This document shows, one piece after another, positions 32,501-41,500 of a DNA stretch of 64,000 bases; within the stretch, counting starts at the first letter, position 1, and each line of letters starts with the position of its first letter. The DNA is from Himantopus leucocephalus (taxonomy: Eukaryota; Chordata; Aves; Charadriiformes; Recurvirostridae). Both the position numbers and the translations under genes were made by a program. Below the pieces are notes generated by a model that saw only the letters and a list, made by a program, of their open reading frames with translations, did not search any database and was not told where the DNA came from. Location of the stretch: contig RSEF01000013.1 of NCBI GenBank assembly GCA_003993805.1, forward strand, positions 19,916,734 to 19,980,733, written 5' to 3'.

Positions 32501-35500
32501 CTGAAGTAAACTAGACTGTTGGGCAGCAAAGACTGAAAATCTCTTTGCATCTTAGGCCCTACAGAATAAATGCTCAAACTAAATCTTTTGTTGCTCCCCT
32601 TGAAACACTGTCAGACGTCATGAAGGTTGTCATACAGACACCTCATTCCTTTTTCAGGCAGCTCATCAGCAATACTCAATTATTGTGACCTACGCGCTTT
32701 TGACAAACAGTAACAATCAGATTTAAAAAAAAAAAAAAAAAAAAAGAGAGAATATGCCCAAATAGACTTAAAGTCTTAAAGGCGTAAAGTTCAGTTGAGG
32801 GTTTTAAATGGTTACACGTGTTGGCTGTACGATCGCTTTTCTCTCTTCTCTTCATCCAAAACAACTTCTGATTCTTGGACATCCACACATTTCCTTAAAG
32901 GAAAATTAACCCTGAGTCTTAAACTCATTTGAAAAATTCTTTCATTTCTCTCCTTTTTTTATAGATACATATGAGCCAGATGGCTATAACCCTGAAGCTC
33001 CTAGTATTACCAGTGCTGGTAGATCTCAGTATCGACAGTTCTTTACAAGAGCACAAACGCAGCGTCCAAATCTAATTGGCCTAACATCTGGGGAGATGGA
33101 TACAAATCCAAGAGGTAGGAAGGGTTTCTAGTCATTGCTGTTGCTATTTTTGTCCAAGATCGTCAACACTTACTTTCCCCCTTTTCAGGCTGAAAGCAAT
33201 AGTTTTTGTCACTGATCTACTATTTCAGAGCAATTTTCCAACATCTCTACCTTTTTTAAAATGCTAATATGACCATATTTAAGTCAAAGCAATCTTTTTG
33301 ATTAAAAATAACCACTTGCTTTGGAATGTTACAAGTGTTTTTAGGTTGATTTGTTGGGGTTTTATTCCTCTTTAGCCTGTGAAGGCACTTTTCAGGTGCT
33401 GGGTGCTTCTAGAAGGACAAATGGTGCAGAAAATGGCTTTCAGCAATACAGCCTGAAGACTGCTTTTGATTTGCCAAGGGTGTGTTTAGGACCTGGGGCA
33501 CAGAGGTGACGATCTACACCACTTGCCTCCACTGCTGTGATGGTAGTGAAGAGGGGAACTATCGCGGCATGTTTTTGTACTTGATGGTCTGACTCTGTCA
33601 GCCAGTTGTTCTCTCAAATGAACGTTGCAGGTAGCATTCTAATTCTCTAGCCTGTGTAAATCCCCGTCTGCATTTAAGTAATTCTGAATCCTTAACGGGA
33701 TGAATGTGGATGTAGTCTCTTAGTGGTGACATGTGCAAAGTCTCTTTTAGGGGAGAGAACAAGTCGAGGCTCTTCAAAGAAATTTTTGTTCTGTTAGCGT
33801 AACTTTCTTTTTCCCTCCTGCTTTCCCCACCTTGATCCTTAAAAGAAAAGTTGTTAAATTTCAGTGTTTACTATTACACTTCAGTGTTTCTTATTCAGTA
33901 GAGAAGAAACATATTTTTTTCAATATTTCCTTCCAGTAACTCATCCTATAAAGAATATGGTTAAATATTATTGCAGAATTTGCTGTTGCTGGTTTCATCT
34001 CAATGAACATCATAAAGGCAGGGTTGGGGCTTTATTGCTGGCCCTCAGATTCTCTCTAAGAACCCATTCCAGTTGTGAGGCATGGGTGAGTGTTCAGCAG
34101 CGGTGCTTCAGACCACTTGTTTTACTGTCTTTGTCAAGAGTGTGAAAGGCTTGCTCTAAAATCATCCTCCAAAGTTAAGATTGAAACTGTATGCCCCAAA
34201 ATGCTCAGTCTTTGTTCTCACCAGTGTAATCAGCAGAGCTCTGGCATATATAAAAGCCACAGAAAATTGACTTATAACTCAGACTTCTTTTTAGGAGTTG
34301 AATATTTGGCATACACAGGAGACTAACAGCAATAGCATAATCTTAAAAAGGTTGTAAATAAATAATTGGCAAATTGTGATCTAGTGCTTTGTGTTTGTAA
34401 AAGTTGCTTCAAACTTTGATGTCTCCGAGAGTATAATTTCATGCCATAGTTATGCTTAGTTAACAGTTTATTGCTGAAAACTGGATGGAGGGATGGCAAG
34501 GGGATAGAATTGGGAGGAATGGGTTCTTGGTTGCTTTTTCACTGTCAAGGGTTAATGCAGGGAAAGTTGGTTGTTTATTCAGCCCATGCCACATCCCAAA
34601 ACTCTAACCTGAGTCTGGGAACCTCGTCTTGTTTCCGTTCTTCCACAATATTTTTTTTTTTTTCCCCTGCAGAATCTGAATTTTCAGTGCCTGAAAGATG
34701 AAGTTTTAGCTTTGTTTCTTCAAGCTAATACTGATCTTAAAGGTCAAAATCTCATCCCTGCTGGCTGGACTAAATGTTTGTTTTCCTCAAATTGTTTCGT
34801 TAGGCTAGCAAGGGATCTCTGAAGTAACTTCATAAACAAAACTGACCAACTAGATAAAGTCTTTCTAATTTTTATGTTTTTAAACTCAATCCTATCTTGC
34901 TGTTTAAGTGAAAGCTTTTCCGATGTCTCCGTTGGTGTACGGTAAATAACACAGGCCTTTTTCTTTTCCTCCAGCTGCCAATATTATCATCCAGACTGAA
35001 CCTCCCATTCCCATTACAAATAACAGCAGCAATGTAACTAGAGTTGTCCTTGAACCAGACAGCAGGAAAAGATCTCCAAGTAGCATGGAATGTCCACCAT
35101 TAAAGAAACCGTGGCTGGGAAAGTAAGAATTAACAACTGCAGTTGACTAATTGGAATGCACTTTGTTGCTCTCAATGCTGTGAATATAGCTGTTCGCTAC
35201 TGCCTGTAATCTGAGCTGGTCGGGTCAGAAAATCTGTGTCCACATAATACGGAGACTAAATACTTGGTGGTGGGAGAAGCTCTTTCTTGTTAAGGTCTAG
35301 AGTGTATGCTTTTTGTGAGAAAAATAAAAGATAAATGTGCGTTAACATTTGCTGCCATATACGTATGCCTTTCTAAGTTACTATCTTGCTCTCATTTTCT
35401 CTAGGCAAGCAAATAACAACCAGAATAAGCCAGGATTTTTGAAAAAGAATCAGTATACTAATACAAAATTAGAAGTTCGAAAAATTCCATCAGAATTGAA

Positions 35501-38500
35501 CAATATTACACAGCTCAATGAACATTTCAGCAAATTTGGAACTATTGTAAACATTCAGGTAAAAAACAAAGTTCGGTTTTATGCCTTTATGTGGGTATTT
35601 TATTTTCCATGAAGCCTTCTTGAATATTGCAGCTGAACTGTTATTTTTTGAGAAATATTAGTGGAGGTTAACTGGGAGAGTCGGTAATCAAATCAAAGAA
35701 ACCTTTTCTTGGTCCACTCTGTATTATTATCTTAATTCTGTAAAAGTATGTTGGCTTCTGCCTTCATGAAGTCTTACTAAATTTGAAAGGCTTGCAGGTT
35801 TAACAGTATCTAAACCAACTCAGGTTTTTGAGGAAATTGTGTATAATTTTTGAAAGAGATCTTCTAACAATTTCATCTTATATGATAGTCCTGCAGTATT
35901 TCATAGTCAGGATTTTGATAAAGATGCTACAGGAGAGACTTTACATGCGTCAGTTTATTACCACTTTGCATCCTAGAGCTGGCTCCAGTTCAGTGGTGTT
36001 CCTTGCACTGTAAGAAGGGGAAAAGCACTATATAAGCAAATCACAGGTAGTTACATGGTTAAAATAGCATTTAATTTCCATTTATTTTTCTAGACAAAAC
36101 AGGTGTCTCTTAAGTCCTCGGTTAAACCTCTAAATAAAAGACAGATACCTGGGAAGCCTCTGTATTTTTTGAGTTGATAATTTTATGTCTTAGCCCAGAA
36201 GATAGTGTGGTGCTTTCTGCACCTTGATAATGGAATAATACCTTTAAAACATGCTGTCTCGGACATTATACTAGAAAGTCTAAGATACGTTTTTATTCCT
36301 GTGATTAATTTTTAGAGAAAAGTAGTCTTATTCAAGACTGTTAGAAATGCTTCTTCGAGAATGTGGCGAACCTTTGCGCTGTACATCCTTGGACAGCAGT
36401 TGTTGTTCAGGATGTTAGATTGAATACGTTTGTAGTCAGCACGAGGGTCTCTTCAGTAATACCCCAAGGGCAGTTCTCAGTGTTCTGAATATATGATGCT
36501 ATTTAGGGGAAGAGTCCTTTTTTTTTTTTTTTAAATTTTATTTTATTTTACTGTATATAGGCTTTGCTGCAAGTATGTGTAATGCTTGCCAAAAGGTACT
36601 TGCCTTTAATCACATAGAATGTTTTACCTTTATTTTGAGATGTTAATATTGTCAGATATCCCACTCATCATTGCAGGCTATTTGTAGATTGGTTAGCTAC
36701 AGGTTGAGATGTTTTCTTCCTTGAGAAATAATGCATTCTAATGAACTTTTGATTTAGGTTGCTTTCCAGAATGATCCTGAAGCTGCTCTAATTCAGTACT
36801 TAACTAACGACGAGGCTAGGAAGGCCATTTCCAGCACAGAGGCAGTTCTGAACAATCGGTTTATAAGGGTACTGTGGCACAGGGAAAGTGAACAGCAGCC
36901 CCCGTTGCTGCAGCAGCAGCAGCAGCAGACACCCACGCAGTCTCTTCATCACCAACTTCACCTTCAGCAGCAAGCCCTGACCGCAACGCCAGCTGTGACA
37001 ATGCATAGCAATCTGTCAAAGGTATGGTGCTGTTACCGCTCAGTTAGGGATTGAGTGGGGAAAGTTATCAGCATTTCTAAATGACTGCTATTTTAAAAAA
37101 GCAGAGTATACAATCTTTCTTTTTTGTAAATATCTGTTGATGCACAGGTGATGAATAAACCACCGGCATCTGGTGCCTATGTCCTAAATAAAGTCCCAGT
37201 GAAACGTCGCCTTGGAGCAGCAGGTGGAAACCAGCCTGACTTAAGCCAGTCTGGAGCTGTGGTAGAGGATTCTCAGGTACGTTTATGAAGGCTGACCATC
37301 TTCATGCTTCCAGTTAAAGCTTTGGCCTGTTAGCTGAGAAGGAACTAGCAAATAGAATGTGGGAATTGTTCCCAGTTGGTTCTGTATCTTTTCACTAATG
37401 TTCCATGCAGCCATGGACAGTCACTTCTTCCTAGTTTCATTAGCTGTTTATATAAAATAGGGACAATGACTTCAGAAACAGTATTTTAAGTAGCATAAAA
37501 TATTTTTGGCAGTGCTTCATAGTAAACAAATTTGACAGCCTATATTGATACTGGCTTTTTGTTGGCAAATCTGATCAGTTTCCAAGTGATTTTTGGGCTT
37601 ATGCTGTGCTTTAACAGTAGGGCTAGAAGTTTATAGAATACTTCTGCGTAGAGTTCAAGCTGATACAATTTAATTTGCACTGATATAGTGCAGCATGTGT
37701 TCTTGACCACAGAGAAGTCCTCCTTTTAAGAAAGGAAGTATGCAGGTGGCTTTTGCTGCCTGATTTGATCAGAAAGTGTGATGTTAGACTATGACTGCAA
37801 AGCTGAATATAATGCAGATGCAGAAGATGAGCTTCAGTGATCTTCCTAGTGGATATAAGGATACAGAGGGAATTTTGGATAAGGAAGGAAAGTAAGTATC
37901 TTTTGCAGAAAACCTTTCAACAAGTGTTTGAGCTGATTGCTTCCAAGCAAGTCGACTGTTAGGCCAGTGCCTTTATGTGTGTGTGTTAATTGCCTTGCTC
38001 TTTTTGTTTCATTGCACAAATCTGGAATTTTGTGTTTGTATTTCACAGAATACATTCATCTAAAATTCCTTGATGGTATATCACATTCCTTTTCAGCTAT
38101 TAGATATTTTTGTGTGTGTGTTTTTACTATTTCAGACATTTCCTACATCTACAAGCCACTCAAAAATGGTTTACAGTTCTTCAAACTTAAAGACATGTAT
38201 GAAGCCTGGTGCAGGGTCTAAACCTCACGATGTGCAAGAAGCCCTTAAAAAGAAACAGGTACTTCACTGTTCATTAGCTGACTGACAGTATAGCACTCAA
38301 AGTACTTTATAAAGAAAGGTTTGATAGACAACTTAAACCTCAAATATTGCTGTATAGCTTCTACATTAGTGTGGGTTTCGTCATCATTATCCTACCATCT
38401 TGTAAATGCACATTGAGGTTAATCATGGGTAAAGGAGTGTTCCTTTCAGGGTGTCTTACTTGACACACTTGGTCATGTTTAGTTTTTCTGGGTTTTCTTA

Positions 38501-41500
38501 GGGCATTTCTCTGATTTTAGTCTCTGCAGGTATAAGACACTTAGAATCATAGAATTGTTAAGGTTGGAAGGGACCTTTANNNNNNNNNNNNNNNNNNNNN
38601 NNNNNNNNNNNNNNNNNNNNNNNNNNNNNNNNNNNNNNNNNNNNNNNNNNNNNNNNNNNNNNNNNNNNNNNNNNNNNNNCTGAACACAGTACTCAAGGTG
38701 GGGCCTCACCAGTGCCGAGCACAGGGGGATGATCACCTCCCGAGTCCTGCTCACCACACTTAGCTGACATCGTAGGATATCTTACTTAAGAGGTGTCCAA
38801 AGGGGGCAAAAATTTAGTATAGCGCTTCACAGCAGGAAGTTAGCTACTTTTTATGGGTGTTTTCCACATCAGATACACTTCATACTTGTGCATTTTGCAG
38901 GCTATTAGTTTTCGTGATAGTCTTCACTTCTATAGCTTGAAGAAGAAAATGTGATATATATGCGTACATAGTAAAAAGCAGTCTAGCATTCTGATTGAAA
39001 GAATTTTCTCCTCATATAGGAGGCAATGAAACTCCAACAAGACATGAGGAAAAAGAAGCAGGAGATGTTAGAAAAACAAATAGAATGCCAGAAGGTAAGC
39101 CTGGAATGTCTTCTACTTAAATACATTCTGTAGATACCTGTCTGTTCAGTGTTGGTTTTTCCTGGAATTTTATATTCCTGCTCTTTTATTAATCCATAGA
39201 TGTTGATATCCAAGCTGGAGAAAAATAAGGCCATGAAACCAGAAGAGAGAGCAGAAATAATGAAGACCTTAAAAGAACTAGCTGGAAAAATATCTCAGTT
39301 AAAGGATGAATTAAAAACTTCATCTACAACCTCTACACCATCAAAATTAAAGTCCAAGACAGAGGTATGTATTGCGCAAGACACTTGCCTGGCTGTCTTT
39401 TGTAACTATTTCTAATATGATGTCCTAAAAACGCAGCAACGTTAGATCAAAACACTTCCAAGCAGCATGTTGAATTTGAGAGTGATAACCGTGGACAAGC
39501 AAGCTATGGTTTTAAGCAACTCGGGTGACCTAGTTTTGCATGTAGCACATTCAGGCTTGTTCCAATTCTGAAGCAGAGAATTCTGGGCCCTTTAAAAAAT
39601 GGATTGGGGGAGGGGCATGGAGGCAATTAAAACAAACTGAATTTAGAGGGAAGTGTGGATATTGTGTACTGGTCTATCTATATTATTTACATAAATGTGT
39701 TGCTGAAGAAGTGGAATAAAACATTAAAAGCACACATTACAGTTCTGCTTTTCCCTTCCTTTTTCTCTAAGGCACAAAAGGAACTTTTAGATGCAGAACT
39801 GGACTTTCATAAGAGACTGTCTTCTGGAGAAGACACAACTGAATTGCGAAAAAAGCTAAATCAGTTACAAGTAGAGGTGAGTTTGTCTGGATCGATGCTT
39901 GTAGTGTGTTTATGATATTTAAATGTTTTAAATCCTTTCAAACTGAGGATGGCTTTGTACATTACTTGACTTCTTTAAACAGGCTGCCCGTTTAGGCATT
40001 TTGCCTGTTGGTCGAGCAAAACCAGTGCCAGCCCAAGGAAGAGGACGAGGACGAGGACGTGGTGGGAGAGGAAGGGGCATGTTGAATCATATGGTGGTGG
40101 ATCATCGTCCCAAAGCACTAACAGTTGGAGGCTTTGTTGAAGAAGAAAAAGATGAATTGTTACAGCACTTCTCTGTAAGTATGAGGTCACATTAAAAAAA
40201 AAAAAAAAAACCNATTGTGCCCGAACTATAAATCTGAGATTAAGTAGGTAACCAATACCCTGAATGTGTGCTTGCTTGCAAAGAGGGGCACACTAAGAAC
40301 TTTGTAAATAACTGTTTCTCTTCCAAATTCTTGAAGATGCAAGTCTTCTTGTTTCTGTTAGTGCAAACAAATCAATGACTTCATCCTGAATTCATGGAAC
40401 AGGCTATGGATGAGAAAACGATTTCAAGAGTTAACAAGAGTGTAAATGTAATGTCTTTTATCACTGCTTTACAGTAGTTGCTCAATGCAATGGGAAAAGC
40501 TAAATAGCTTATTCTTATTAATTCTGCATTAAAATAGTTTAAAACAGATGTTAGAAGGCTGAGAAGTATTTATCAGGTTAGCAATTCATACCATTTATCT
40601 TGTTTCTCTCTAGCTCAAGAAGGAAAGCACTGTTTTGCTAAACAGGACATCCATTTCAAAGAAGTTAAATTTGTTTACAAACTCATGGTAGAGCAAGTAG
40701 CTTGCTAGTTTGCAAGCTAAGTTGACAGACGTGTTAGCACCATAACTAAGTCAACATAATAAAGGAAAAACTGATTTTACATTTCCCTCAGTTACTTTTT
40801 CCAGAATGAAATCTTTTCATGTGCAAAGCTAGTAAACTTCTCAGAGAGATCATGTAATACTTCAGAAATAGACCCAGCATGAAATCTAAGCTTAATCAAG
40901 TCGGTTCGGTGTTTCTGGATGCTCCTTGCATAGCAAGTGACTGATACGGAAAACTAATTTTGTAGAATCCTGCCCTTTAGAGCTGGATACAAAAAAGCAG
41001 TAGAGTTCTCAAGGGAACTGATAACCTGAAAGCTCGTTTGTTTCCGTTTTGAGTGGGAACAGGGAACTTTACTATTTTTCATACGGTGGGGTAAGATTTA
41101 CTCTTTAGGGAACTGTTACTCTCTGCTTTTGCCTTGTTGCTTATCAGAAGGTTAGAGGCCACTACTACTACTTTGATTAGGTAAATTCAGTGCAAAATGC
41201 TGTGTGGTTTGCTCAAAACCCAGCCTGCTTAATGGTATGATAACAGTGCCATGAACCCTGGGAAAAGTCCTAAGAGGGGACTCTTTTTTTTTTTTTTTAA
41301 AAAAAAAAAACAACTTTGCTTTAATTCTATTTCTGAAGATTCCATGGTTTGGAAAGCTTTAGCCCTCCTTAGCTGCTAAAAACAGTAAAAGTTTTTACAA
41401 ACAACAAGGGCTGTTGCTCAAGGTATTATCTTACTGGCTTTTAAACTACGTCTCTTCTGCAATTCATATTAAATCTGAAGTTGACTACAATGTTGTTTTT

